Assembly: GCA_017994935.1 (NCBI GenBank) | Contig: JAGOJU010000028.1 | Coordinates: forward strand, 1 to 41,324 | Source of the DNA: Opitutaceae bacterium | Lineage (GTDB): Bacteria; Verrucomicrobiota; Verrucomicrobiia; Opitutales; Opitutaceae | Direction of reading: 5' to 3' | DNA length: 41,324 nucleotides | In this document: one piece after another, positions 18,101-26,938 of the stretch | Layout of the letters: the number at the start of each line of letters is the position of its first letter | How positions within the stretch are numbered: position 1 is the first letter of the stretch | The notes under the pieces: generated by a model | The model's database searches: none | Told to the model about the DNA's origin: nothing | Seen by the model: only the letters and a program-made list of their open reading frames with translations | Position numbers and translations under genes: made by a program

Positions 18101-18443
18101 TATCGTTTCGTTGCCGCCCGGCTGGACGAAGGATGTCTCCCGGGTTGAACTCGAACTCGGGAAGCTTTGGTCGATCGGTGAAGTCTGGATCAACGGAGTA
18201 TCCCAGGGTGTCGTGTGGACGCAGCCGTTCAGCATCGATTGCACGAAGACCCTGCGGGAAGGGGACAACGAGATCGTCGTCGAAGTCGTCGGCACCTGGC
18301 ACAACCGCCTCGTGGGAGAGGCACGGGGCGAGTTGCCCCGATTGACACGTACAAACATCGCGGTTTCACAGCGCAAGCCGTGGAAGGAACTTGATGTCAT
18401 TGAAGCCGGGCTCTTCGGCCCGGTCAGACTTGTCGGCTATTGA
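15123..18443 (+). CDS. GH106-like glycoside hydrolase (alpha-L-rhamnosidase type)
   Basis: 1106 residues with an N-terminal signal peptide ending near residue 36 ('LCVALAAVTVIMAPVALA'). The opening 'YWLWLNGHVHLPTAVEELRAM' (about 56-76) followed by 'GLGGVLLFEMG' is the characteristic start of GH106 and related enzymes. The central TIM-barrel region contains 'KVKSEAGGPGPP' and 'GKPRVHLESFTSFHHW'. The C-terminus is a beta-sandwich with 'GEVWINGVSQGVVWTQPFSID' (about 1020-1040). It probably acts in the periplasm or outside the cell on rhamnose-containing glycans. The ATG at 15123 lies 13 bases after the nitrilase-like gene. An L-rhamnose isomerase gene is present at 28838, which fits rhamnose as product. 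Confidence 0.85.
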   Translation: MESRRRTPPSSSPFRRLGLCVALAAVTVIMAPVALAGPSLEDGFRTPPPEARPHTYWLWLNGHVHLPTAVEELRAMKDAGLGGVLLFEMGARGDPATIPSPGPAFLSPEWVAQLQVAADEARRLGLQVDMSVISSWDMGGPWIDPAHAVMALYATEAVVQGGKRLDVALPFPEPEKLAPLGPDGRPAFWTDVSVLAIRDARRLASHEFVLRLDPVGVHDLAAVVLDQGRPEAPAALASTMTPVRRFSIAVSTTGESDSDFTEILQGELKPGEGRQRFELPAGTKASHVRLRLLSGHDAARARWTLGEFEVLDPSGRNVAASHTADQSRDGALLVRAPTPLSYAAWRAGNVHNGLTRGSGGVFATAGLPSFDIRDRSQLVDVTRHVDREGRLRWEAPAGAWTILRYVCMVTGEKLKVPSPASTGLASDHLSAEATRIHMNHVVEKLKKGLGPDLAARGLKNMYLASYEVVGRVWSPVFAGEFKRRRGYELETWLPAIFGARIGNDELTQRFLFDYQKTLGEVVVDAYYRTAVEVARAAGLKVKSEAGGPGPPIHTPPVDALLADGTVDSVQGEFWPFWPDNDALNVIKEPASAAHIYGKPRVHLESFTSFHHWAEGPQDLKPSADRVLTEGGNHFVWHTWTHQAPDYGLPGLVYGAGTHLSRSVTWWPKARPFLSYLARSSFLLQRGRFVADVLYYYGDGGMNFVGPRRNPSALGPGYDYDVVNADVILNRLSVRNGRLTLPDGTSYAMLVLPETDAIHPPVLEKLEALVRGGAVIAGARPMRASGLQGYPESDRRVRDVAAKVWGDLDGRTRTSRRMGDGRVYWGVTERQVLGELGLSPDFLAPASLDFTHRRDGSDDIYFVRNRTDEPVRTTASFREAGRSVEFWDAVNGTIRRISHVEERKGRTDVPLALAARGSGFVIFRAGGSPGKLEQVDFSTAPVPRKSLSLERNWTVDFSSGLAAPGRLELSRVEPWTRQSDPAWRYFSGTGRYRHIVSLPPGWTKDVSRVELELGKLWSIGEVWINGVSQGVVWTQPFSIDCTKTLREGDNEIVVEVVGTWHNRLVGEARGELPRLTRTNIAVSQRKPWKELDVIEAGLFGPVRLVGY

Positions 18444-18527
18444 ATTCACCTGGGGTCGGCGCGTTCTGCAATCGGAACGGGCCGGCTTCACTCCACCCGG
18501 ACCGGGTGATTGCTCGAATCCATTTCC

Positions 18528-19715
18528 ATGAACCCAAACAAAAAATCCTCCCAGCCTTGGAATTCACGTTTGTTGCGGAGCGGACTGCTCCTCCTGCTGG
18601 CCAGTTCGAGCTGTATTGCCGCTGACTCATCGTCCAAAAAGACGGCGTTGGAGTTGCCCGAGCAGTATCGCGAACCCTTCTCCCGTTCCTTCCCGATTCG
18701 CGAGGAGCAGCAGTTGCAGGTAAAAACCTATGCCGACAAGTTGCTCGAGGAAAAGGCCAAGGAGGCGATGGAGCGGGTGAAGCCCGACTTTTCGAATCCC
18801 AAGGCCTACGAGGCTTCTCTCGCCCCATACCGCGCCTTCCTGCAGGCACAATTTGGCACGCCTCCTCCTGGTGCCAAAAAGGGGGTCGTCCGGCGTTTCG
18901 AGCAGGTCGGTGAGGATCGCCACTGCTTTGTCTACCGGGTGTGGATCGAAGTGGTCGATGGCGTGGATGCGTATGGCATCTACATGCTCCCGAAGAAGAG
19001 GCTCGCCAAGGCGCCGCTGCTCATTGCCCAGCATGGAGGAGGGGGCAACCCCGAGGCGATCTGCGATCTGGATACGCGCGCCAACTACAACCATTTCGGT
19101 TTCGAGGCGGTCAAGCGTGGCTACATTGTCTGGGCACCTGCGCTGGCGATGCACTGCAACTATTGCGGTGACCCCGAGATTCCTGGTGCCGCGCGGGAGG
19201 ATCTGGATCGGAAGCTCAAGCTTGCAGGTACGAGCATTGTGGGACTCGAACTCTACAAGATCATCGAGAGCACCCGGACACTGATGAGGACGCGCTCCGA
19301 GATCGATCCGGACCGTGTCGGGATGTCGGGCCTTTCATGGGGAGGGTTCTACACCATGTACGCGTCGGCACTGAATCCGTTCATCAAGGTCGCGGCGCCT
19401 TCGGGATACCTGAAGGATTACGCAATGACATTGAAGCGTTCGGCGGCGGGCACCGCCCGCGCACCGGAGCGGGAAACGGTTGGCGGACTCGGTGGTTTTC
19501 AGGCGATGGCGCTCATCTGCCCTCGACCCTGCATGCTCCAGCTCGGCCGGGCGGACACCATCATCAATCTCGATGAGGCCCAGCCGGAGGTGAAGCGGAC
19601 CCGCAGCTTCTACGAAAAGCTGGGGCTGGGGGACCGGTTTGAGTTCAACATTCACGAGGGCGGACATGTCTTTGAGCCGAAGGCCATCCTCGATTTCCTC
19701 GACAAGCACCTTTGA
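18528..19715 (+). CDS. exported alpha/beta hydrolase, possible carbohydrate esterase
   Basis: 395 residues from the ATG at 18528 with a signal peptide ('LLRSGLLLLLASSSCIAA'). The alpha/beta-hydrolase nucleophile is Ser270 in 'GMSGLSWGG', with a likely catalytic histidine at His380 ('HEGGHVFEP'); the oxyanion region is 'LIAQHGGGGNP'. A short Cys pair, 'HCNYCGDPEIPG', lies before the nucleophile. Related secreted hydrolases deacetylate or remove ester groups from glycans, so a pectin or xylan esterase role is plausible, but it could hydrolyse other esters. It follows the GH106-like gene by 84 bases in the same direction. Confidence 0.78.
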   Translation: MNPNKKSSQPWNSRLLRSGLLLLLASSSCIAADSSSKKTALELPEQYREPFSRSFPIREEQQLQVKTYADKLLEEKAKEAMERVKPDFSNPKAYEASLAPYRAFLQAQFGTPPPGAKKGVVRRFEQVGEDRHCFVYRVWIEVVDGVDAYGIYMLPKKRLAKAPLLIAQHGGGGNPEAICDLDTRANYNHFGFEAVKRGYIVWAPALAMHCNYCGDPEIPGAAREDLDRKLKLAGTSIVGLELYKIIESTRTLMRTRSEIDPDRVGMSGLSWGGFYTMYASALNPFIKVAAPSGYLKDYAMTLKRSAAGTARAPERETVGGLGGFQAMALICPRPCMLQLGRADTIINLDEAQPEVKRTRSFYEKLGLGDRFEFNIHEGGHVFEPKAILDFLDKHL

Positions 19716-19847
19716 TTCCCTTGTTCACGCCTTGGCTGCGGGATGAGTCTCCCTGCCGTCCGGCTGCGCGGAGCGGCCAATCGGAGCAATATGTATCTGT
19801 TTTTTGAATACCCGTAACGCTCAAGCGGAAATGAAATCTTACCAATC

Positions 19848-21743
19848 ATGAAACACTTCATTCGATTCGCGCTCATGTGCGCCGGCCTTGGCGGCCTTGC
19901 GTCCGTCGCGGGCTATTCGCGTCCCGCTGAATTTGAGGTCGTGGTGCAAAAGGATGTGATGGTGCCGATGCGTGACGGCGTGAAGCTTGCCACGGACCTG
20001 TACCTGCCTGCGAAGGATGGCAGACCGGCGCCCGGCAGGTTCCCCGTCGTTTTGACGCGTACGCCCTACGACAAGTCGGAGACGGCCTGGACGCCGCTCG
20101 ATGTCATCGGGCCGTATTATGCGTCCCGTGGCTATGTCTTTGTCGCCCAGGATACGCGGGGGCGCTTTGCGTCCGAAGGAGAGTGGCACATGCTGACCGA
20201 CGACGGCAGGGACGGGTGGGATTGCGGTGCATGGATCGCCCAGCAGTCGTGGTCGGATGGGAAGATCGGGATGTTTGGCACCTCCTATGTCGGCGGCACC
20301 CAGCACGCCATGGCGCTTGAGAAGGTGCCGCAGCTCACCACGGTCATACCCGTGGACGCGATGTCGAACATAGGCCGGCAGAGTCTTCGCAATGCGGGTG
20401 CCTTCGAGATGCGGTTCTGGAACTGGATCATGACAAAGGTCACGAAGGGCAGCCGCGCCGGACGCGACCCGGCCACGGCTGCCGAGCTGATGGAGCTTTC
20501 GGGGCAGCGTTTCAATTATCTCAAGCATCTGCCGTTGCGCTATGGAACGACACCGTTGCAACTGGCGCCGGAATACGAGAACTGGCTCGTCGAGGCGATG
20601 CGGCACGGTGCCGACGATTCATTCTGGGCGCAGAACAACATCCTGGCCGATCCAAAGCGCTACAAGGACATCCCCGTGTACCTTGTTGGAGGATGGTATG
20701 ATTCGTGGGGCGGCAATACGACGGCCAACTTCACAGCGCTTCATCAGGCGATCAAGGGCCCGGTGTACCTGATCATGGGGCCCTGGATACATGGCGATCA
20801 GGGAAAGTCATCGCACGGACAGGTCAGCTTCGGCGCGGATGCGGCGATCCCTGATCCTCTCGCTTGGCGGCTCGAATGGTACGACCACTGGCTTAAGGGC
20901 CTCACCAATTCGGTCGGTCGTGCCGCACCGTTCGCCACGAACGTCCGGATCTTTGTCATGGGTACGGGTGATGGGCGCAAGACTTCCGAGGGACTGCTGA
21001 ACCACGGCGGCTATTGGCGCAATGAGCAGGAATGGCCGCTTGCACGCACGCAGTACACACCGTTCTATTTTCAGCCGGGCGGAGTGCTTGCAACGGCCAG
21101 GCCGTCGGCCAAGGCCGGGAGCACGAGTTTCCAGTTCGATCCGCGCGATCCCGTGCCGACGCTCGGCGGGCCCATTTCCTCCGGAGACGACATCATGCAG
21201 CAGGGCGCGTGGGACCAGCGGGGTGGCCCGCAGTTCTGGAACTGGCCCAATCCGCTCCCGATTTCCGCACGGAACGACATCCTTGTTTTCCGCACCGAGC
21301 CGCTCGAATCCGATGTGGAGGTCACGGGGGAGATCGAGGTGAAATTCTGGGCTTCCTCCTCCGCGGTCGACACCGATTTCACGGCCAAGCTGATCGACGT
21401 TTATCCTCCCAGCGGCGATTTCCCACATGGGTTTGACCTGAACATCGGCGATGGAATTGTCCGCGCACGTTTCCGCAATTCCCTGAAGAAGGAAGAGTTC
21501 ATGGAGCCCGGCCGGATCTATCCCTTCACGCTGAAGATCTATCCGACGTCGAACGTCTTCAAGAAGGGCCACAGGATCCGTGTCGACATCTCGAGCAGCA
21601 ACTTTCCCCGGTTTGATGTGAATCCCAATTCTGGCGAACCGCTTGCTGACAATCGCCGCGTCGTCATCGCCACGAACACGCTGGTGCACGACAAGGCACA
21701 TCCGTCGCACATCGTTCTGCCGATCATCGCCACGCCGCATTAG
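19848..21743 (+). CDS. CocE/NonD family serine hydrolase (X-Pro dipeptidyl-peptidase-like)
   Basis: 631 residues with a short signal-like N-terminus ('FIRFALMCAGLGGLASVAGYS'). The family start 'MVPMRDGVKLATDLYLP' is followed by the nucleophile Ser146 ('GMFGTSYVGG'), the probable acid Asp285 ('GGWYDSWGGN') and the probable base His315 ('MGPWIHGDQG'). The C-terminal jelly-roll (PepX_C) covers about 430-625 ('LVFRTEPLESDVEVTGEIEVKFWASSSAVDTDFTAKLIDVYPPSG'). Family members hydrolyse esters, amides or N-terminal X-Pro peptides. The substrate here is unknown. It is the last gene of the carbohydrate run; its 132-base upstream gap leaves room for its own promoter. Confidence 0.88.
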   Translation: MKHFIRFALMCAGLGGLASVAGYSRPAEFEVVVQKDVMVPMRDGVKLATDLYLPAKDGRPAPGRFPVVLTRTPYDKSETAWTPLDVIGPYYASRGYVFVAQDTRGRFASEGEWHMLTDDGRDGWDCGAWIAQQSWSDGKIGMFGTSYVGGTQHAMALEKVPQLTTVIPVDAMSNIGRQSLRNAGAFEMRFWNWIMTKVTKGSRAGRDPATAAELMELSGQRFNYLKHLPLRYGTTPLQLAPEYENWLVEAMRHGADDSFWAQNNILADPKRYKDIPVYLVGGWYDSWGGNTTANFTALHQAIKGPVYLIMGPWIHGDQGKSSHGQVSFGADAAIPDPLAWRLEWYDHWLKGLTNSVGRAAPFATNVRIFVMGTGDGRKTSEGLLNHGGYWRNEQEWPLARTQYTPFYFQPGGVLATARPSAKAGSTSFQFDPRDPVPTLGGPISSGDDIMQQGAWDQRGGPQFWNWPNPLPISARNDILVFRTEPLESDVEVTGEIEVKFWASSSAVDTDFTAKLIDVYPPSGDFPHGFDLNIGDGIVRARFRNSLKKEEFMEPGRIYPFTLKIYPTSNVFKKGHRIRVDISSSNFPRFDVNPNSGEPLADNRRVVIATNTLVHDKAHPSHIVLPIIATPH

Positions 21744-21842
21744 TTCGCGGTCCGCGCCTGCATGCCGCCGGACAGATCGTCTCTGCCGAGGTCCCAAGGG
21801 GCTCCGGCGGAGCGGCGCTTTTTCGTGCAATCGCCCTGTAAC

Positions 21843-21883
21843 TTGACATAGCTCAAGGCGGAAAATCGAAAAGCGGTTATAGT
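21843..21883 (+). promoter_or_regulatory. FNR/DNR/NnrR-type box and -10 element of ric
   Basis: CTTGACATAGCTCAAG (21842-21857) contains TTGA-N6-TCAA, the half-sites of CRP/FNR-family regulators including the NO sensors DNR and NnrR. TATAGT at 21878-21883 is a 5-of-6 match to a -10 box. If transcription starts near 21890 the box is centred close to -40.5, the class II activation position, and there is no proper -35 element at normal spacing. The downstream gene is an NO/oxidative damage repair protein, which matches this type of regulator. Confidence 0.65.
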
Positions 21884-21902
21884 GGGAGCATTCCCATACA
21901 AC

Positions 21903-22643
21903 ATGAGTACATCACCGCATCCCACGAATTCGTCGAAAATCACCCCCGAGACCATGGTCGGTCACATTGTCGCGGCGCGACCGCTGCTCGCCGGTGTGTT
22001 CGAACGTGTCGGAATTGATTTCTGCTGCGGCGGCAAGATCACGCTTGCGGCCGCGTGCGCGAAGCGGGGACTCGAGGTGAACACATTCATCTCGGTGCTG
22101 GAGGCGGTCCCGTCCGCGATCACGAGTGCGACGGATGCGGCGGCGATGTCGCTGAGCGCGCTCGCCGATCACATTGAGAACACGCACCACTCCTTCACGA
22201 AGGAAGAACTGCCGGTTCTTGTGGAGCAGTCGCAGCGTGTTGCGATGAAGCACTCCGGCCGCGATGCCCGTCTGACCGAGGTTGCCCGGACCGTGCACGA
22301 GATGGCGCGTGAAATGATTGAGCACATGTCAAAGGAGGAGGAGGTGCTGTTCCCGCTGGTCCGTGCCCTTGACCAGAATGGGGAACTGCCGGCGAGGCGC
22401 GGTTCGATCGCCGATCCGATCACGGAGATGGAGGCCGAGCATCAGGAAACCGGGGCCGCGCTTGAGCGTCTGCGCACCCTGACGGACAATTTCACGCCCG
22501 ACTCGGAGTCGTGCAACACCCACCGTGCGCTGCTTGCGGGGCTGGCCCGCTTTGAGGAGGATCTCCATCTGCACGTACACAAGGAGAACAACATCCTTTT
22601 CCCGAGGGCGCTCGCGCGGCTTCCGGCGAACGTACAGGCTTGA
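21903..22643 (+). CDS. ric: iron-sulfur cluster repair di-iron protein (RIC/YtfE/ScdA)
   Basis: 246 residues from the ATG at 21903. The ScdA N-terminal domain (about 15-70) carries 'VGIDFCCGGKITLAAACAKRGL'. The hemerythrin-like di-iron domain (about 85-235) carries conserved His and Glu ligands in 'HIENTHHSF', 'EHMSKEEEVLFPL', 'EHQETG' and 'HVHKENNILFPRAL'. Family members repair Fe-S clusters damaged by nitric oxide or peroxide and act in the cytoplasm. The FNR/DNR-type box 46 bases upstream fits induction by NO or low oxygen. The gene is monocistronic, with a strong terminator just after it. Confidence 0.94.
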   Translation: MSTSPHPTNSSKITPETMVGHIVAARPLLAGVFERVGIDFCCGGKITLAAACAKRGLEVNTFISVLEAVPSAITSATDAAAMSLSALADHIENTHHSFTKEELPVLVEQSQRVAMKHSGRDARLTEVARTVHEMAREMIEHMSKEEEVLFPLVRALDQNGELPARRGSIADPITEMEAEHQETGAALERLRTLTDNFTPDSESCNTHRALLAGLARFEEDLHLHVHKENNILFPRALARLPANVQA

Positions 22644-22649
22644 GCATTC

Positions 22650-22680
22650 CAGGCTCCCGGACCCGGGAGCCTGAATTTTT
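22650..22680 (+). terminator. rho-independent terminator of ric
   Basis: A perfect 10-bp stem (22650-22659 with 22664-22673) with a 4-base loop is followed by AATTTTT. It starts 7 bases after the ric stop codon. Confidence 0.9.
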
Positions 22681-22759
22681 GGGAGGGTTCTGATCGGGGT
22701 CGAATGCGCCGAGCGGTTTTTCTCGAAATCCTCGTCTGATCCCTCAACCCTTCCGCCGC

Positions 22760-23695
22760 ATGCGCATCTTGGTCACCGGCGGCGCCGGATTCCTGGGCTC
22801 CCATCTTTGCGAGCGACTGCTTCGGGACGGGCACGAGGTCATCTGCCTCGACAACTTCTTCACCGGGCGGAAAGGCAACATCACCCACCTGCTGGCGAAT
22901 CCGTTTTTTGAACTGGTGCGCCACGACGTGATCGATCCCTTCAAGGTGGAGGTGGACCAGATCTACAACCTGGCCTGCCCGGCATCTCCGCCGCACTACC
23001 AGTACAATCCCATCAAGACCACCAAGACATCGGTCATGGGTGCGATCAACTGCCTGGGGCTTGCCAAGCGCCTGAAGGCGCGTGTGTTTCAGGCGAGCAC
23101 GAGCGAAGTGTATGGGGATCCCCACGTGCATCCCCAGCCGGAAGGCTACTGGGGCAATGTCAATCCGATCGGCCGGCGTTCCTGTTATGATGAGGGCAAA
23201 CGCTGCGCGGAGACCCTGTTCTTCGACTATCATCGCGAGAACAAGGTCGATATCCGCGTGGCGCGGATCTTCAACACCTACGGTCCGCGCATGCATCCGA
23301 ACGATGGGCGTGTCGTGTCGAATTTTGTGGTCCAGGCAATCCAGGGCGAGAATCTGACGATTTATGGGGACGGCACCCAGACACGTTCCTTCTGCTATGT
23401 TGACGACCTGATCGAAGGGTTCGTCCGTTTGATGAACCAGACGGAGACCGTGGGACCCGTCAACCTGGGCAACCCCGGTGAGTTCACCATGCTGCAACTC
23501 GCTGAACTCACGCTAAAGCTTGTTGGCAGCAAATCCAGGATTGTGCACAAGGCGCTGCCCTCGGATGACCCCAGGCAGCGAAGGCCTGACATTTCGCTCG
23601 CCCGAAAGGCGCTCGGGTGGGAACCCGCCATCGGCCTGGAGGACGGTTTGAAGCGGACGATTGAGTATTTCCGGGCGCATCTGGCAAAGAGCTGA
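22760..23695 (+). CDS. uxs: UDP-glucuronate decarboxylase (UDP-xylose synthase type SDR)
   Basis: 311-residue extended short-chain dehydrogenase. NAD is bound through '[14 protein letters not shown]' (residues about 3-16), and the catalytic region is '[41 protein letters not shown]', with the Ser, Tyr and Lys of the SDR triad. 'CYDEGKR' and '[20 protein letters not shown]' are typical of UDP-xylose synthases. It would convert UDP-glucuronate to UDP-xylose for envelope polysaccharide. It is separated from ric by a terminator and followed by a long hairpin, so it is probably transcribed alone. Confidence 0.9.
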   Translation: MRILVTGGAGFLGSHLCERLLRDGHEVICLDNFFTGRKGNITHLLANPFFELVRHDVIDPFKVEVDQIYNLACPASPPHYQYNPIKTTKTSVMGAINCLGLAKRLKARVFQASTSEVYGDPHVHPQPEGYWGNVNPIGRRSCYDEGKRCAETLFFDYHRENKVDIRVARIFNTYGPRMHPNDGRVVSNFVVQAIQGENLTIYGDGTQTRSFCYVDDLIEGFVRLMNQTETVGPVNLGNPGEFTMLQLAELTLKLVGSKSRIVHKALPSDDPRQRRPDISLARKALGWEPAIGLEDGLKRTIEYFRAHLAKS

Positions 23696-23701
23696 TCATT
23701 G

Positions 23702-23790
23702 GGCTGATACGGCATCTGGAATCGGCCGCTGGTAACCTGCCCATTGAGGACGGTCACCGGCTGGTCATTCAGGCTATCAGCCAAGTTTTT
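23702..23790 (+). terminator. long imperfect hairpin with uridine tract between uxs and secA
   Basis: GGCTGATA (23702-23709) pairs with TATCAGCC (23775-23782). Inside it a second set of complementary segments (about 23716-23737 with 23752-23772) continues the stem with small bulges and G-U pairs, leaving a 14-base loop. AAGTTTTT follows. It could be the uxs terminator, or a leader structure for secA if transcription starts upstream. Confidence 0.55.
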
Positions 23791-23812
23791 CCCCTTTCGT
23801 ACCCTGCCGTGC

Positions 23813-23843
23813 TGCGATTTGCCATTTGCCAAGGCAAAGCGCA
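23813..23843 (+). promoter_or_regulatory. stem-loop just upstream of secA
   Basis: TGCGATTTGCC (23813-23823) pairs with GGCAAAGCGCA (23833-23843), 10 of 11 positions, with a 9-base loop. It ends 21 bases before the secA start codon and lacks a uridine tract, so it is unlikely to be a terminator. It may influence translation start or mRNA stability. Confidence 0.45.
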
Positions 23844-23864
23844 TATCTAGGGTGAGCCCCTTTC

Positions 23865-26837
23865 ATGTTATCGTTTCTCCTCAAAGGCTTTTCGGGCCGA
23901 CACTATCGTAAGTTCCTGGAATCGGCCCGGCCGCTGGTCGCACGGATCAACGAATTCGAACAGTCCTACCAGTCCCTGAGCGACGAGCAGCTTCGGGCCA
24001 AGACCGACGAGTTTCGCAATCGACTCAAGGCGGGAGAGACACTCGATCAGATTCTACCCGAGGCATTTGCAACGGTAAAGAACGCGGCCCGACGTCTGGT
24101 TGGGCAGACGGTCGTGGTGTGCGAGCACGAGCTGACTTGGGACATGGTGCATTTTGATGTCCAGCTCATCGGTGGCATCGCGCTGCATCAGGGAAAGATT
24201 GCGGAAATGGCGACGGGCGAGGGCAAGACCCTGGTGGCCACGCTGCCCCTTTACCTCAACGCCCTGACCCAGCGCAACACCCAGCTCGTCACCGTCAATG
24301 ACTACCTGGCCCGGCGCGATTCCGAGTGGATGGGCTACCTCTACCGGTTCCTGGGGCTCACGGTCGGCTGTATCCAGCAGCAGATGCCGTCCGCCGAACG
24401 CCATGAGATGTACGGTCGGGACATCACGTACGGCACCGCGTCGGAGTTCGGTTTCGACTACCTTCGCGACAATGGCATGGCCACGCGCAAGGATGATCAG
24501 GTCCAGCGCGACCACTGGTACTGCATCGTCGATGAGATCGACTCGATTCTCGTTGATGAAGCGCGTACGCCCCTGATCATTTCCGGCCCGGCTCCGATCG
24601 AGAGGGAACAGCCCTTTACCCGCGTGAAGCCCAGTGTGGAGCGGCTCGTGTCGGAACAGCTGCGCCTCGTCAACCGGCTGATCGGCGAGACGGAGGAAGT
24701 GCTCTCCAAGCCGGGCCTCTCAAATGACGAGAAGCAGGCGGCCGCCCGCAAGATGCTTCAGGTCAAGGTCGGCCATCCGAAGAACAAGAAGCTGCTGCGC
24801 CTCCAAGAGACTCCGGAATGGCGCAAGCTACTCGACAAGGTTGAAACCGAACTCAGCTCCGATCTGCAGAAGGAGGAGCTCTATCGCCTCAAGGAGGAAC
24901 TCTTCTTTTCCATCGATGAACGCCAGCATCAGGCGGACCTCAGCGAAAAGGGACGCCAGCGTCTGCGGCCCGACAATCCCGATGCCTTTGTCCTGCCCGA
25001 TCTTGCCACCGAGTACAGTGATATCGATCGCGATACTTCGCTGACTGCGGAAAAGCGCGAGGAGCTCAAACTGGCGGCACAGCAGCGTTTCGCGGAGACC
25101 TCCGAGGAGATCCATACCATTTCCCAGTTGCTGCGGGCCTATTCGCTTTATGAGCGTGATGTCGAGTACGTGGTTCAGGATGGAAAGGTCCTCATCGTCG
25201 ACGAGAACACCGGCCGCGTCATGCCCGGCCGCCGCTGGTCCGATGGACTGCACCAGGCCGTGGAAGCCAAGGAAAACGTCGCCATTGAGCGCGAGACGCG
25301 CACCTACGCGACGATCACGATCCAGAACTATTTCCGCCTCTACCAGAAGCTCGCGGGCATGACCGGCACCGCGGAAACGGAGGCCACGGAGTTCAACGAC
25401 ATTTACCGGCTGGCGGTCCAGGTGATACCGACCAACAAGCCGTGCATCCGCGTCGACCGGAACGATTCGATCTTCAAGACCCGGCGCGACAAGTATGCGG
25501 CGGTCGTCAAGGAGATTGAGGAGGCCAACCGTCGCGGCCAGCCGGTTCTTGTGGGCACGGTTTCAGTCGAGTCTTCCGAGGTGCTTTCCCGCATGCTGAA
25601 ACGTACGGGCATTGTTCACTCGGTGCTCAACGCAAAGTATCACCAGCAGGAGGCTGAGATTGTTACCCGCGCCGGACAACGGAGCGCCGTCACCATCGCC
25701 ACCAACATGGCTGGCCGCGGCACCGACATCAAACTCGGCGAAGGCGTGCGCGAACTCGGCGGCCTCTTCGTGATCGGCACCGAACGCCACGAATCCCGCC
25801 GCATCGACCGCCAGTTGCGCGGTCGCTGCTCGCGTCAGGGCGACCCGGGTCTCACCAAGTTCTTTCTCTCGCTTGAAGATGACCTCATGCGACTGTTTCT
25901 CCAGGGCAACCTTGCGTCGCGCCTGATGGAAGGGTCGATGAAGGAGGGGGAGGAACTCGAACACCCCTGGCTGAATCGTTCGATCGAGAGCGCCCAGAAA
26001 AAGGTCGAGCAGCAGAATTATTCCCAGCGCAAGCGGCTGCTCCAGTATGATGACGTGCTCAACCAGCAGCGCGAGGTCGTCTACGGCATCCGCAATGGCG
26101 CGATCCATTCGGCGCGGCCGAAGGATATCATCGCCGAGCAGGTTGAGGAGGAGGTTGCCACACGGCTTGAGAATGCCGGTGTGGGCGAAAAGATCGGGGC
26201 CTCGCAGACCGCGATGGACAGTTTCATCGGCTGGGCGAATGGCACGTTTCCGATCGGTCTCAAGGCGGATGACCTGAAGGGCAACGAAATCACGGATCTC
26301 ACCAAGGTCGTCGTCGAGAAGGTCAGGACTTCGTATGCCGTGAAGGAATCCGTGGAGGAGCCGGAGGCCCTGGCCGCAGTCGAACGTTATATCGTCATCA
26401 ATGCCATCGACCAGCACTGGCAGGAGCACCTGACCGAGATGGAGGAACTCCGCCGATCCATCGGCCTTCGCAGCTACGGACAGAAGGATCCGCTGGTGGA
26501 GTACAAGAGCGAAGCCTACAAGTACTTCGAGGAGCTGATGCAGAATGTCCGCCTGCAGATCTGCACCGGGTTGTTCCGCAGCGCCTCCAATCTCAGCGCG
26601 TTCGAGAACATGCTCTCGATCCTGAGTCGCAGCGCAAAGTCCGTGGGGCCCGTGAATGCGCCGGCCCAGCCCGCTGTGCGCGGGGAATCCTCGCAGCCGG
26701 CAGCGCAGGCGCCTGCGGGCGAGAGTGAGATCCAGCTTCCGAAGGTGACGATTCGACGCGAAACCCCCAAGGTGGGCCGCAATGATCCCTGTCCGTGCGG
26801 GAGCGGCAAGAAGTTCAAGAATTGTCACGGTGCCTGA
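23865..26837 (+). CDS. secA: protein translocase ATPase SecA
   Basis: Motor ATPase that drives preproteins through SecYEG at the inner membrane. It is 990 residues, longer than the 901 of E. coli. Walker A is '[12 protein letters not shown]' (about 115-126), the DEAD-type Walker B is '[23 protein letters not shown]', and the second nucleotide fold carries '[17 protein letters not shown]' and '[13 protein letters not shown]'. A charged insertion at about 260-380 accounts for the extra length and is common in this part of the bacterial tree. The C-terminus is a zinc-binding SEC-C motif with Cys976, Cys978, Cys987 and His988. The preceding leader contains two stem-loops. Confidence 0.97.
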   Translation: MLSFLLKGFSGRHYRKFLESARPLVARINEFEQSYQSLSDEQLRAKTDEFRNRLKAGETLDQILPEAFATVKNAARRLVGQTVVVCEHELTWDMVHFDVQLIGGIALHQGKIAEMATGEGKTLVATLPLYLNALTQRNTQLVTVNDYLARRDSEWMGYLYRFLGLTVGCIQQQMPSAERHEMYGRDITYGTASEFGFDYLRDNGMATRKDDQVQRDHWYCIVDEIDSILVDEARTPLIISGPAPIEREQPFTRVKPSVERLVSEQLRLVNRLIGETEEVLSKPGLSNDEKQAAARKMLQVKVGHPKNKKLLRLQETPEWRKLLDKVETELSSDLQKEELYRLKEELFFSIDERQHQADLSEKGRQRLRPDNPDAFVLPDLATEYSDIDRDTSLTAEKREELKLAAQQRFAETSEEIHTISQLLRAYSLYERDVEYVVQDGKVLIVDENTGRVMPGRRWSDGLHQAVEAKENVAIERETRTYATITIQNYFRLYQKLAGMTGTAETEATEFNDIYRLAVQVIPTNKPCIRVDRNDSIFKTRRDKYAAVVKEIEEANRRGQPVLVGTVSVESSEVLSRMLKRTGIVHSVLNAKYHQQEAEIVTRAGQRSAVTIATNMAGRGTDIKLGEGVRELGGLFVIGTERHESRRIDRQLRGRCSRQGDPGLTKFFLSLEDDLMRLFLQGNLASRLMEGSMKEGEELEHPWLNRSIESAQKKVEQQNYSQRKRLLQYDDVLNQQREVVYGIRNGAIHSARPKDIIAEQVEEEVATRLENAGVGEKIGASQTAMDSFIGWANGTFPIGLKADDLKGNEITDLTKVVVEKVRTSYAVKESVEEPEALAAVERYIVINAIDQHWQEHLTEMEELRRSIGLRSYGQKDPLVEYKSEAYKYFEELMQNVRLQICTGLFRSASNLSAFENMLSILSRSAKSVGPVNAPAQPAVRGESSQPAAQAPAGESEIQLPKVTIRRETPKVGRNDPCPCGSGKKFKNCHGA

Positions 26838-26938
26838 GACGAAAGGCGTTCTCGTGATCCGCGCGGCACAGACTTTCCGGGTCGACCGGATGTCGCTCCT
26901 TCGCCTGATTCACATCGTGCGCCGGGCCGGCCGGACTG

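Noticed and set aside
18600..18625. Lipoprotein signal (lipobox) in the exported alpha/beta hydrolase
   Set aside because: The cysteine is preceded by SSS with no Leu/Val/Ile at -3, so an ordinary signal peptidase I site is more likely.
21801..21825. Terminator after the CocE-type gene
   Set aside because: Only a 5-bp stem with a 3-base loop, set apart from the T-run by GGCGC; too weak to call.
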